Assembly: GCF_022539505.1 (NCBI RefSeq)
Contig: NC_061513.1
Coordinates: 178,404,017-178,468,016 of the forward strand
DNA: 64,000 nt
Source: Lolium rigidum
Taxonomy: Eukaryota; Streptophyta; Magnoliopsida; Poales; Poaceae
Direction of reading: 5' to 3'
Each line of letters opens with the position of its first letter. The first letter of the stretch is position 1. Made by a program: the position numbers and the translations under genes. Positions 32,732 through 43,277 of the stretch are shown here, piece after piece. The notes under the pieces were generated by a model. That model worked only from the letters and a program-made list of their open reading frames with translations. It ran no database searches and had not been told where the DNA came from.

Positions 32732-33885
32732 TGTTGCCTACCAAAACCCACCGGCGAGCAGCGACGGGCAACACGGAGAGCCGGGAGGCTCCCAGGACTG
32801 CTGGTGGATCCTGGTCCCTCGGGCAACGGCCCGCAATGCTCCGGCACACGTCCCGGCTGATGCAAGGGCGTGCCACCTGACCTATACCTGGTCAGGAAGG
32901 TGATGGATTGCTTCGATTAGTTTCCTGCATGGCAAACATGTAAACATTAAATACGAGCCCCGATCGGCTCTTAGGTTGCCCTGTGGATCGGCTCAAAGAG
33001 CCGATTGCCCCATGGTTCACGTTGGATTTACAATGACATGGGGATCCCGCTTTATCAATATCAAGTTAAACCAATCTACAATAGCCTAGGGTTTTCACCG
33101 CATAACCGGAACGTCCTACGCGTAGTTGAGCCTAGCAGATACGTAAGATGATGGAAAACCAGTCCTAAAGAGGCCTAAAAACCAACATGACGTTGATCCC
33201 CGGAACAATCCCTCTAGGGCTTAGTAAACCATACCTTACGCGCTATCGGATCGTTCAACCCGTTTGTAGGGCCTAACCATGCGGATATCAAACCAATCCT
33301 TGAAGTACAAGGAACAACTATAACGGATCAGATCTACTAAAAAAGAACAAGCAAGAGGCTGCCCTTACACCTAGGATAGGTGTAAGGACAGCTAGATATC
33401 GAGGGGCAGCGTAGCTAAACGAGCATATCATGAAAATATCGACGTCAGCCCCAAAACATCTACGATAAGGGTGTTGCTCGCCATCAAAAAGGCTTCAGCA
33501 CGAGCAACACCAACAACGAATAAACTGATACTGCCTAGATCGCAAGATGCGATCTAGGCAGCATGTTGCTTACCCGGGAGAAACCCTCGAAACAAGGGGT
33601 GGCGATGCGCCTAGATTGGTTTGTTGTGAACGTGATCGTCCTCCTTTCTCAATAACCCTAGGTACATATTTATAGTCCGTAGACTTTCTATCTTGGGAAT
33701 AAACCCAGCTGTGTACGACTAAACTCTATCTCTTAATTCTAAATCTACCATAATATACAAATACACGGGCAACCTAGCCCAAACTCTCGCACAAGGCCGA
33801 TTCAGAGACACTTCATATGCATGTCCTCTAAGCCCTTCTTCGATCACGGCCCATCTCCGGACTTGGTTAAAATCTGGTGATAACA
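32732..33885 (-). repeat. Right (5') LTR of element A
   Basis: TGTTGCCTACC ... GGTGATAACA, 1,154 bp, unsplit. It carries the TATA box TATAAATA (minus, 33,667-33,674), the GATCGGCTC-type hairpin near 32,987, an inverted repeat with 11-bp arms at 33,363-33,387, and a palindrome with 12-bp arms (GCCTAGATCGCA / TGCGATCTAGGC) at 33,533-33,559. GGTTT follows at 33,886. Confidence 0.94.
33667..33674 (-). promoter_or_regulatory. TATA box in the right (5') LTR of element A
   Basis: TATAAATA on the minus strand. Transcription would run leftward through the three inverted repeats into the gag leader. Confidence 0.6.
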
Positions 33886-33890
33886 GGTTT

Positions 33891-34524
33891 AGACTTTGAC
33901 GATTGTGACATCTCTGAAGTTATAAAGTTCTTACAAAAGCTTGCTTAAAGTCCCAATGCTAGTGCTATAAATTTGGCCTTTACAAAACATATTACAAATG
34001 CTCTCATAAAAGCTAGAGAAGAGAAACTAAAACTTGAAACCTCTATTCCTAGGAAGTTGGAAGATGGTTGGGAGCCCATCATTAAGATGAGGGTCAATGA
34101 TTTTGATTGTAATGCTTTATGTGAACTTGGTGCAAGTATTTCTGTTATGCCTAAGAAAATTTATGATATGCTTGACTTGCCACCATTGAAAAATTGTTAT
34201 TTGGATGTTAATCTCGCTGATAATGCTATAAAGAAACCTTTGGGGAGGATTGATAATGTTCATATTATGGTTAACAATAACCCTGTCCCCGTTGATTTTG
34301 TTGTTTTGGATATTGAATGCAATGCATCTTGTCCCATTATATTGGGAAGACCTTTTCTTCGAACTGGTTGTGCTACTATTGATATGAAGGAAGGTAATAT
34401 TAAATATCAATTTCCTCTCAAGAAAGGTATGGAACACTTTCCTAGGAAGAGAATGAAGTTACCTAATGATTCTATTATTAGAACAAATTATGATGTTGAT
34501 GCTTCGTCTCTTGATAATACTTGA
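33891..34524 (+). pseudogene. gag-protease of element D, second part; catalytic Asp changed to Glu
   Basis: It continues the frame cut at 16,347 with a stop from an extra base near 33,946 (LQKLA then stop), then an open frame of 183 codons. The protease domain spans about residues 35-160 of that frame: the active motif reads CELGASISVMPK where C has CDLGASIS, and the second half is ILGRPFLRTG. It ends DVDASSLDNT. With Glu for the catalytic Asp the enzyme should be inactive or nearly so. RT does not follow. Confidence 0.87.
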
Positions 34525-35883
34525 TTCACACTTTCTGCGCCTAGTCGAAAGGCGTTAAAGAAAAGCGCTTATGGGAGACAACCCATTATTTTACTTCTGC
34601 ACTTTGTTTTATATTTGAGTCTTGGAAGTTGTTACTACTGTAGCAACCTCTCCTTATCTTTATTTTATTGCATTATTGTGCCAAGTAAAGTCTTTGATAG
34701 TAAAGTCAATACTAGATTTGGATTGCTGCGCAGAAACAGATTTCTTGCTGTCACGAATTTCGATATGCCTCTCTGTAGGTAACTCAAAAAAATCTGCCAG
34801 TTTACGTGCGTGATCCTCAGATATGTACGCAACTTTCATTCAATTTGGGCATTTTCATCTGAGCAAGTCTGGTGCCACTTTAAAATTCGTCTTTACGGAC
34901 TGTTCTGTTTTGACAGATTCTGCCTTTCATTTCGCATTGCCTCGTTTTGCTATGTTTGATGGATTTCTTTGTTCCATTAACTTTCGTAGCTTTGTGCAAT
35001 GTCAGAAGTGTTAAGAATGATTATGTCACTTCTGAATATATGAATTATGCACTGACCCTCTAATGAGTTTGTTTTGAGTTTGGTGTGGAGGAAGTTTTCA
35101 AGGGTCAAGAGAGGAGGATGATACAATATGATCAAGAAGAGTGAAAAGTCAAAGCTTGGGGATGCCCCCGTGGTTCATTCCTGCATATTTTAAGAAGACT
35201 CAAGCGTCTAAGCTTGGGGATGCCCAAGGCATCCCTTCTTCATCGACAACTTATCAGGTTCCTCTAGTGAAACTATATTTTTATTCCGTCACATCTTATG
35301 TGCTTTACTTGGAGCGTCTGTTTGTTTTTATTTTTGTTTTTGTTTGAATAAAATCGGATCCTGGCATTCTTTTTTTGGGAGAGAGACACGCTCCGCTGTT
35401 TCGTATGAACAAATATGTTCTTAGCTTTATCTTTAATGTTCATTGCGAAAGTTGGACTATTTCATTCATTGTTATATGGTTGGAAACGGAAAATGCCGCA
35501 TGTGGTAAATGGTTTAATGTCTTGAATAATGTGATACTTGGCAATTGTTGTGCTCATATAGATCATGTTTAAGCTCTTGCATCATGTACCTTGTACCCAT
35601 TAATGAATAACTACATAGAGCTTGTTAAAATTTGGTTTGCATGATTGATCTCTAGAGTCTAGATATTTTCTGGTCGAGGTGTTTGAACAACAAGGAGACA
35701 ATGTAAAGTCTTATAATAGTTACAATATGTTCATATGTGAGCTTTGCTGCACCTTTTATACTTGAGTTTGCTTCAAACAACCTTGCTAGCCTAGCCTTGT
35801 ATTGAGAGGAATTCTTCTCGTGCATCCAAATCCTTGAGCCAATAACCATGCCATTTGTGTCCACCATACCTACCTACCACATG
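34525..35883 (+). other. 3' noncoding region of element D, left part
   Basis: Post-stop motif at 34,537-34,585, polypurine-like copies at 35,151 and 35,208, then AT-rich noncoding sequence up to the insertion of E. ACATG (35,879-35,883) is duplicated at 49,440-49,444. Confidence 0.85.
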
Positions 35884-36769
35884 TGTCGTGGTATGGTCAC
35901 GGCATATGCCATAGGGTGGCTAATCGAAGGTGGTTCCTGAGAGATCTCACGGCGGTATCCGGAAGCGGGTATGGGCACGAGCGACACGGCGACGTACCCA
36001 GGTTCGAGGCCCTCCGATGGAGGTAAAACCTCTACTCCTGCTAGAGTGTATATGATATCACACAGTACAATGGTGCTGCTAGAGCTGTGTCCGGCTGTTC
36101 CTGAGAGGCTAAGGGAGACAAAAGTCTCTCTCTCAGGGCAGCACTAAGGGTGGAATGAAGTGAGAATGATCGATCCCCTACACGAGAGGGGGCAGTGCGG
36201 CTTATATAGGCACCGGCACTTTACATATAAGACCCTATAGTTTACTGGCCGGCTTGGCCGGCTCCGGCTTCCGCTCCTTCCCGAGGCAGTGACGTCAGGA
36301 GCCGTTGAGGCGTAGTGGCCTGTCCCATCCGGCTGCCCAGGTCAGCGGTATGGAGAGGAGGTGTCCCTGTCGCCGTCAGCCACTGTAGCCAGTACGGATC
36401 GTCGTTAGCCATGATGGCATGTCCGGCGCGTGGCACTGTTGCTCCACAGTGCCCCGCGCTTTACGGAAGATGAAGTCAGCGTGGACTTTGGGAACCCGGA
36501 TCACCAACCCGGTTCCTTCCAGTGCAAGACTCGCCAGCCTCGAGTCGGTCTGAGGTACAGACCCCCAGTCGGATATGGCTTGTAGAAGCCGGCCCAGCTA
36601 CAGCATTGGCGGCCGTAGCCAGGCCGACTAGGATCTAGAGCCAGCCGGCTTCCGGACCAGCCGGCCACGGCGCCGGCCGGCTGCTCCTCAGCCGGCCTTT
36701 GCCGCGAGCCGGCCGGTGGCCAGCCGGTTGCTCCGCGTCCATTGCCCTACCCGGGGTCTTCCCCCGACA
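35884..36769 (-). repeat. Left (3') LTR of element E
   Basis: TGTCGTGGTATGG ... CCCCCGACA, 886 bp. On the minus strand CTATATAAGCC (36,201-36,210) is a TATA box. The last 200 bases are crowded with CCGGC/GCCGG. Confidence 0.94.
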
Positions 36770-37591
36770 TTAGCCCCGAAGGCTGGCAAGGTCCTGCGTT
36801 TAGAAGGACCTAGGCAGGTTTTCCTGGCTTCTTGAATATACTTGGCGGCACTTGGAGGGGCCGACTGAGAATTTCCCTTCAGCCGGCTGCGCCCTCATCC
36901 GGCTCGTTCTCGCCGGCTGCTTCTAGCCGCCTGCCATTTATACTTGTGCAGCTTTTGCTTTCTCGCAAGTTTTGACGGCGTCTCCGCCTTGCTGATGACT
37001 TTTGGTTCGAGTTGGACTTCTTGTCCGGCTCCGGCTTGCGGCGCGCCGGAGTCTCCGCCGCCTCGGGTCCTGCACCCGACTTGACCGGTCTGACGCCTGG
37101 GCTCTGCCGCCGGTTCGTCTGGTCACATCAATGTCCCCGCCGGATCCGCTGCGGTCGTGGGGGAAGTGGTGTGGCAGTTTACGGTAACGGTAGCGGTCGT
37201 GGGAGGAGTTAGGGCGCGAGTAAATCCGGAGGCGTGGCCCACGTTGGCCACTTGGAGGCCAACCGCCCACGGCCGAGGGCTTTAAATGCCGCGGGGGGGG
37301 CATCGAGGCGGCACTTGCCCCCTTCTTCCTCCTTGCGCTCCTGTTTCGCTCCCTCTCGCGCTCGAGCTCCTCACTGCCCCGCGCCGTTCTTCTTCCGTTC
37401 TCCTGGCGAGCCTCGGCGAGCGGTTGCCCCGACGAGCCTCCACCGAGCTGCCGCCGCGACTCCGCCAATCCGGCGCCACGGGGCCGCGCGCATCGACGGC
37501 GCGCCCTTCACCACCGCGCTCTCCTCCGGCGAGGAGCGGCTCTTCTTCGCCCTTCCGCCTCTCCTGGACCTCTTCCTCTTCTTCGTCCTCG
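36770..37591 (+). other. Region between the left LTR and the antisense gene of element E
   Basis: GC-rich with many CCGGC motifs. A TATA-like CTTTAAATGCC at 37,280-37,290 and a pyrimidine-rich stretch upstream of the first ATG (37,592, whose frame stops after 16 codons) make it the likely promoter and 5' leader of the plus-strand gene. No other gene is supported. Confidence 0.45.
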
Positions 37592-37628
37592 ATGGCCCAG
37601 CCGAGCGGTTCCCTGGAAAGGTTCTTAC

Positions 37629-40600
37629 ATGCGGGAGGATGACATTGCCCGGCTGGTGCGCCTCCGCCGCATCCCGGCGGGGGTGATTACGAGGGCGCCG
37701 GGCGCGGAGATGGAGCCCCGGCCGGAGCCCGGCGAACGCGTGGTCTTCGGCGCGCACCTCGACCGCGGATTGGGCCTGCCGGCCTCCAACTTCTTCCGCC
37801 GGTTCCTCGACCACTTCGGCCTGCAGCCGCACCACCTGCCGGCCAACGCCATGATCCTCCTCAGCTGCTACGTGGTCTTCATGGAAGGCTACGCCGGCTT
37901 GTGGCCGGATGTGGAGTTTTGGAGCCGGCTCTTCTACATCAAGGCGCAGACGACTGAAGGCCGTCTGAGGACCTGCGGCGCCGCCTCCATCTATCCTCGC
38001 ACGGGTACGTCCTTCCCGCGGATTCCGACTGTCGATTCTGTGAAGAATTGGCAAATGTCTTTCTTTTATGTGCGGAACGAGAGCCCGGCCTTCGACCGGC
38101 TCAACCTGCCGGAATACAATCCGGCTCCGCCAGTCGGCCGGCTCAACTGGGGCCACAACGCCAAGTCCTCGGACCCGGACGCGGAGGTGAACCTCCTGTG
38201 GGACTTTCTGGGTGAGTGCGTCACGGGGGGCCGGCTGAGTGCCGAGGACCTCCTCTGCACCTACATCACGCGCCGGGTCATACCGCTCCAGTGGCGCGTC
38301 CACAAGATCGGCCATATGTCCGGCCGGCTCGACCCGACCCGGACGTCGAAGGCGGAGCTTTCCAAGTCTCAGGTGGCTCGCCGGGTGAACAACATCACCA
38401 AGGCCAACATGCCGGACAACTGGGATTGGGGGCTGCCGCCCTACGACCGGGAGCAGCCGCCGGAACTGGTAAGTTTAACGTTTTTGCCGTCTTCCGGCTT
38501 GCGGCTGCGTGGCCGACTTGATATTTATCTTGTTGTTTTCAGCTTTTCACCCGCCAAGGCATCGAGGATGGCGACTTGGCGACGAAGGTCTGGACGCCGG
38601 ATCACGTCGACCCGGCTGACCCAGCCGGCGACCAAGCCGGCGACGACGATCTGCCGGAGGTGCTGGATCAGGGCGGCCAGGGGGAGCATAACCCGCCGCC
38701 CTCGCCTGAGCATGAGCAGGAGCAGGAGCAGGAGCAGCCGCAGGCGGAGCCGGCGGAATCCGGCACGGGGCCCATCCCGGCGGTGCCTCTGCGCGCGGTG
38801 CCGCCTACGAGCACGGCGACTTCCGCGCCGAAGGGGAGGAAGCGGGCCGTCGGCGGGTCTACGGCTGCTGTGGAGGCGAGAGCCAAGAAGCAGCGCCGGC
38901 TGGCGCCCAAGAAGGTCCCGGAGAAAGCCGGGTGAGTTCTTTTTCCTCTGTTGTTTGATTCCTTTTCTTTCCTTCCTTTTTGTACTTATCTTTTCTTGCT
39001 TGTTCGACTAGGGCTCCCATTAAGTTTACCCAGGGAGGCGGCTCTCGGCAGGCTCCTCCCGTCACGTCGCCGCTTCCGCGGCAGAGGAGGGAGCCAACCC
39101 CGCAACCTTCGGCACGCGCGCGCACGCCGCCGGCTGCTAACGTGCCGCCTGCGGCCACGCCGCCTTCTGCGGGGGCGTCTTCTTCCGCCGCGCCTTCTGC
39201 GGCGCCTGGCGGCGGAGACCAGGGTCAGTCGGCGCGCCGGCCGACCATAGACGATATGTTCCCGCGCCGCGCCCCGTTTGTGGAGCAGGCGGCCGGAGCT
39301 GGCGAGGGCATGCCACTGCGGCCGGAGCCGGAGCCGGCGGGGCTGCGCCGCCTGCGGCCGGAGTCGGCGGGCCCGCGCCCAACGTCGTGGTGCTGGAGAG
39401 CACCCCGGAAGGAGCGCCTCAAGCGCCGGATGCGACGGCTCCCACCGGGCCGACTGCTTCGACCGCGCCGCCTCCAGCCGGAGCCGACGAGGAGGGAGCC
39501 GGCCAGGAAGGAGTTGGCGAGGGAGGAACCAGCGCGCTCGAAGGACGCCGACTCCCGGGCGCTGGTGAGGACGGAGGGCCCTTCGGACCCAGCTAAGGGC
39601 CTTCATGTGGCCAAGGGGGCCCGGCTGCTGCATGTGCCGTCTGCCTCCGACTCCAGCCTCGGCTCGGCTGGCACCATGGAGGCTGCATGGCATCAGGCGG
39701 ATGCCTGTGAGGTGACCAGTCGGGAGGGCCAGCCAGGCGTGGCGCCCATGAAGCTGTTCTTCTCCGGCTTCCGTGGCAGCCTCAAGGCCAAGGCCGCCGA
39801 GACCCTTGCCCAGCTGGCGACGCTGGAGGATGCCGACAAGGTATGTGTTCATTTTTTGCAATTCTGTTGTCATCCTGGTAGCCCTCCGAGGCATGGTCCG
39901 GCTGCTTGGAGCCGGTCCGGGTTTCGTCTGGATATCTGATTGTTTCTTTTAGGTGGTTGCGGAGCGACGCACCGTTTTGTACAACAAGGTGGTGACCAGC
40001 TACCACAAGGCCAAGATCGAGCGGGCCGGCTTGGCTCGCGAGCTGGAGGCTGTCAGGGGTAAGGCCTTCTCTCTTTTGACTTGCTCTTTCTGTTTGAGTT
40101 TCTTTTTTACTGACGGCTTATTTTTGCCGGCTTGCAGCTGAGGCCGCCCGGGTTCCACAGCTGGAGTCGGACCTCCGAGTTGCCCGCGCTCAGTGCGTCA
40201 CGAGCGAGGAGGCGAACCGGGGCCGCTGCCGCCAAGCTAAAGGTGGCCGACGGGGAGCTGAGCGGCTGCGCCTCCTCGAAGCTAACCACCTCAAGGAACT
40301 TGCCGCCCTCAAGAAGGACGGGGAGGAGAAGGCGGCGGACCTGAGCAGGCGGCTGGATGAGGTGGAGCGGCAGCGGCTTGCGCTTCGCGAAGAGGTGACC
40401 ACCAAGTCCAACGAGCTGTCGGCCACCGCCAAGCGGTGGTTGGAGGAACTTAGCGCGCTCGACCGCGGCTTGGCGGGTGAGTCTTTTGTCTTACGCCTTC
40501 CCCTTTGCCGGCTTTCGGCCGTCGGCTGCCGGCTTATGTTGGCGGCCGGAGGCAGAAACTTGATTTTTTCGGTGTCTCCATCTTCAGGCTGGGGGCAGTC

Positions 40601-41450
40601 GGTTCTTGCCGGCTGCCGCCATGCTTTTTTCTTTTTTACTTCGAAATCTCCATCTTCGGGCTGGGGGCAGTCGGTTCTTGCCGGCTGCCGCCAGGCTTAC
40701 TTTAGAGCTTCGGAATCTCCATCTTCGGGCTGGGGGCAGTCGGTTCTTGCCGGCTGCCGCCAGGCTTTTTTCTTTTTTGCTTCGAAAATTTGCATTTTTC
40801 AGCTTATTTCGTCTTTGATGGCTTCTGACATGCTTTTCTTCTTTGCAGCGGCCTTCCCTGAGGCGCAGGAGGCGGCGTTAGCGGCTGTTGGCAGGGCGCG
40901 GGAGGAGCGCCGGCAGGCCACTGGGGAGCAGAGCTCCGACTGCTTTACCATGGATGACTATCTGTCGTCCATGGCCGCCCGCGTGGAGCCGGTCACCAAG
41001 CTTGGCTGGGAGCTGCGGAAGGCGGCGGAAGAGCTGATCCGACTGCTGTGGCCGACGGAGACGCTGCCGCAAGATCTCTCCAATCTCATCGCCTGGCTGG
41101 ACAGGGCTCCCGACCGCTTCTTGGACTGGAAGGAGTCGGCCACGCGCGCCGGAGCCGATATGGCGCTGTCTTTTGTGCTCTCCTGGTATAACGAGGTTAG
41201 CCTCGACCAGTTGGAGTACCGGCGCGCCGACGTGGAGGACAAGCTCCCGGCGGAGAATAAGACTGCTCGGCTTGCCCGCGCCTGCGCCATTGCCGACTTC
41301 GTCGACAAGGCCATCTTCATCGCGGACCCGAATCCGCCATCTGGCGACGAGGAGGCTGAGGACGAGGAGGCAGACGACGTGCCCGAGAATGACCCGGCAG
41401 CCGGCTCTGCTGATGCTCCTCCGGCTGGTCCTGATCCAGCCGGTGCTTAG
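37629..41450 (+). CDS. Antisense gene of element E, 'putative gypsy type transposon' family (PF04195), six exons, frame intact
   Basis: Exons by GT-AG borders: 37,629-38,468; 38,543-38,931; 39,012-39,840; 39,953-40,058; 40,138-40,476; 40,849-41,450. Together 3,105 bases, about 1,034 codons without a stop. The head (residues 1-280; FGAHLDRGLGLPASNFFRRF, LQPHHLPANAMILLSCYVVF) fits the PF04195 family found in grass Retand/Grande-type elements. A Pro/Gln/Glu-rich linker with basic KGRKR and KKQRR motifs (possible nuclear signals) follows, then a coiled coil (residues about 690-850; LKELAALKKDGEEKAADLSR), a helical domain and an acidic tail (DEEAEDEEADDVPEN). It faces pol tail to tail. Part of exon 3 (39,390-39,590) may be in a shifted frame. 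Function unknown. Confidence 0.75.
40561..40790 (+). repeat. Three-unit tandem repeat inside intron 5 of the antisense gene
   Basis: The block TCTCCATCTTC(A/G)GGCTGGG followed by GGCAGTCGGTTCTTGCCGG starts at 40,575, 40,647 and 40,716 (period about 70). Only part of each unit varies (a T-rich spacer). Confidence 0.85.
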
Positions 41451-42044
41451 CTTCTACCTGTTATCTTTATGCTTTTGCAAGACAACTCGTTAAATCCCCG
41501 GGATGCCGGGTGCATATGTAAGATAATATTATTATCCTTTTATTAAGGCACACTTTAATGTGTTTGTTAATCATTTGTGTGCCGAGTTGCTTTCTTTCGA
41601 CTTGTTCGCTTTTTCCTATTCGCCCCACTCTTTGGCTGTGCTCTTGCCGGTCGTACGTCCGACTTGCGATCCGTCGACGGATCAAGAGCGGGCCGCTGAG
41701 GGAGGCCGACAGTACTTCAGTCGAACGAGCTGAATTCGGCAATCCGGCACTTTTATGAAAAGTTGTAAGTCAACTCGCTTTTACTCTTTCCCTTAGTCGT
41801 TTTTCGCGTGCCGGCTCCCTAGGCCTTACTCCCGCCGGCCGGACAGCCGGGTTGCGGTACTGTAGCTGGATCGGAAGCCGGCTGTCGGAAACCGGATCAC
41901 GTTACTGAGCCGGCCGCGTGAAAGGGTTCAAGCCAATTGGCGAAACGAAGTCGAGTATGCGAAACACTTGTCAGAAACGGCGCTCTTGGCACATGCTTTT
42001 CATAGCTTACAAAAGGGATACAAGGGATACATACATTCCTGCTC
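41451..42044. other. Convergent spacer between antisense gene and integrase in element E
   Basis: About 0.6 kb where the two transcription units meet tail to tail. No ORF with support; an AT-rich core near 41,520-41,580 could serve polyadenylation of either side. Confidence 0.5.
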
Positions 42045-43277
42045 TCATGTGTAAAATGGTCGAAGCAACTTGACATTCCAGGGACGTTTAGTCTCTTCGT
42101 CAGTTTTGCTTGCCTTGTTCTTTTTGGCCTCTTGGGCATCTATGAGATAGTAGGAGTCATTGCCTACTGCCTTGCTCACGATGAAGGGACCCTCCCATGG
42201 AGATGCTAGTTTATGCTGTCCGGCTGTCCGTTGGATCAGCCGAAGCACTAGGTCTCCTTCTCGGAATGCTAAGGTCTTGACCTTCCGGCTGTGGTAGCGA
42301 CGGAGGCTTTGCTGGTATACGGTTGACCTGGACTCGGCCATCAGCCGAACCTCTTCAACCAGGTCGACTCCATCTTCGCGAGCCTCTTTGGCTTCAGCTT
42401 CTGTGTAGAGCTTGATCCTTGGCGCGTCGTGCTCGATATCAGTCGGTAGGACGGCTTCGGCCCCGTATACGAGGAAGAAGGGTGTGAAGCCGACTGAGCG
42501 GTTTGGCGTCGTGCGCAGGCTCCACAGCACGCTGGGCAGCTCTTCAATCCAGCAGCCGGCTGAGCGCTCAAGCGGCTCCACCAGCCGGGGCTGGATGCCG
42601 GCTAGGATCAGGCCATTAGCCTTTTCCACTTGACCGTTGGTCTCCGGGTGTGCCACGGAAGATAAGTCCATCCGGATCCCCATCTCCCCGCAGTAGCGTT
42701 TGAAGATGCCTTCGGCGAAGTTGCTGCCGTTGTCGGTGATGATGCTATGCGGGTAGCCGTATCTCACGATTATCTCTTTGAGGAATGTGACGGCTGTGGA
42801 GCCGTCCAGCTTCTTGATCGGTTTGGCTTCGATCCACTTAGTGAATTTATCAATCATCACCAAAAGATGAGTCATGCCGCCTCGGGCTGTTTTGAATGGT
42901 CCCACCATATCCAAGCCCCATACGGCAAATGGCCAAGTAATGGGGATGGTCTTCAAGGCGGAAGCCGGCGTGTGCCTTTGCTTGGCAAAGCGTTGGCAGC
43001 CGTTGCACTTCTTCACCAGTTCTTCTGCGTCTCTGAGCGCAGTCGGCCAGTAAAAACCGTGCCGGAAAGCTTTGGCCACTATGGCTCTGGAGGAGGCGTG
43101 GTGGCCGCACTCACCCTGATGGATTTCCCGTAGGAGTTCAATCCCTTCAGCCGGCTCGGCGCACCGCTGGAGCACCCCACTTACGCTGCGTTTGTACAGC
43201 TCGTGGTTGATGATTGTATAGGCCTTGGCCCTTCTCTCAATCTGCCTGGCACTGGATTCCGTCATCGGGCGGCACAC
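42045..43277 (-). pseudogene. Integrase of element E
   Basis: Frame of about 410 codons ending at 42,045. It has the HHCC zinc region (HQGECGHH ... KKCNGCQRF), then the catalytic core with GLDMVGPFKT (first Asp), SIITDNGSNFAEG (second Asp) and HPETNGQVEKANG (Glu), then a C-terminal GPFIV-containing domain without a chromodomain. All three catalytic residues are present. It is joined to the RNase H part only through a frameshift near 43,255, so pol as a whole is broken. Confidence 0.9.

Larger units (their letters stand above)
16348..33885 (-). mobile_element. Element A, Tat/Retand-like gypsy without RT and integrase, with an antisense PMD gene
   Basis: LTRs begin TGTTGCCTACC and end GGTGATAACA on the plus strand; GGTTT flanks both sides (16,343-16,347 and 33,886-33,890). 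Coding order on the minus strand is gag then protease, so the 5' LTR is the right one. Without H the element is about 10.6 kb. RT, RNase H and integrase are absent. The space towards the left LTR holds plus-strand genes, as in Retand/Grande-type elements, where extra antisense ORFs lie between pol and the 3' LTR. Confidence 0.9.

Noticed and set aside
37371..38315. 314-codon minus-strand ORF opposite the PF04195 gene
   Set aside because: No retrotransposon or other domain; it mirrors the GC-rich third positions of the spliced plus-strand gene.
38986..39894. 302-codon minus-strand ORF rich in Arg
   Set aside because: Shadow of exon 3 of the plus-strand gene; composition follows G+C content.
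41451..42044. A separate gene between the antisense gene and integrase
   Set aside because: Only short frames of fewer than 95 codons with no domain; the region is a convergent spacer.
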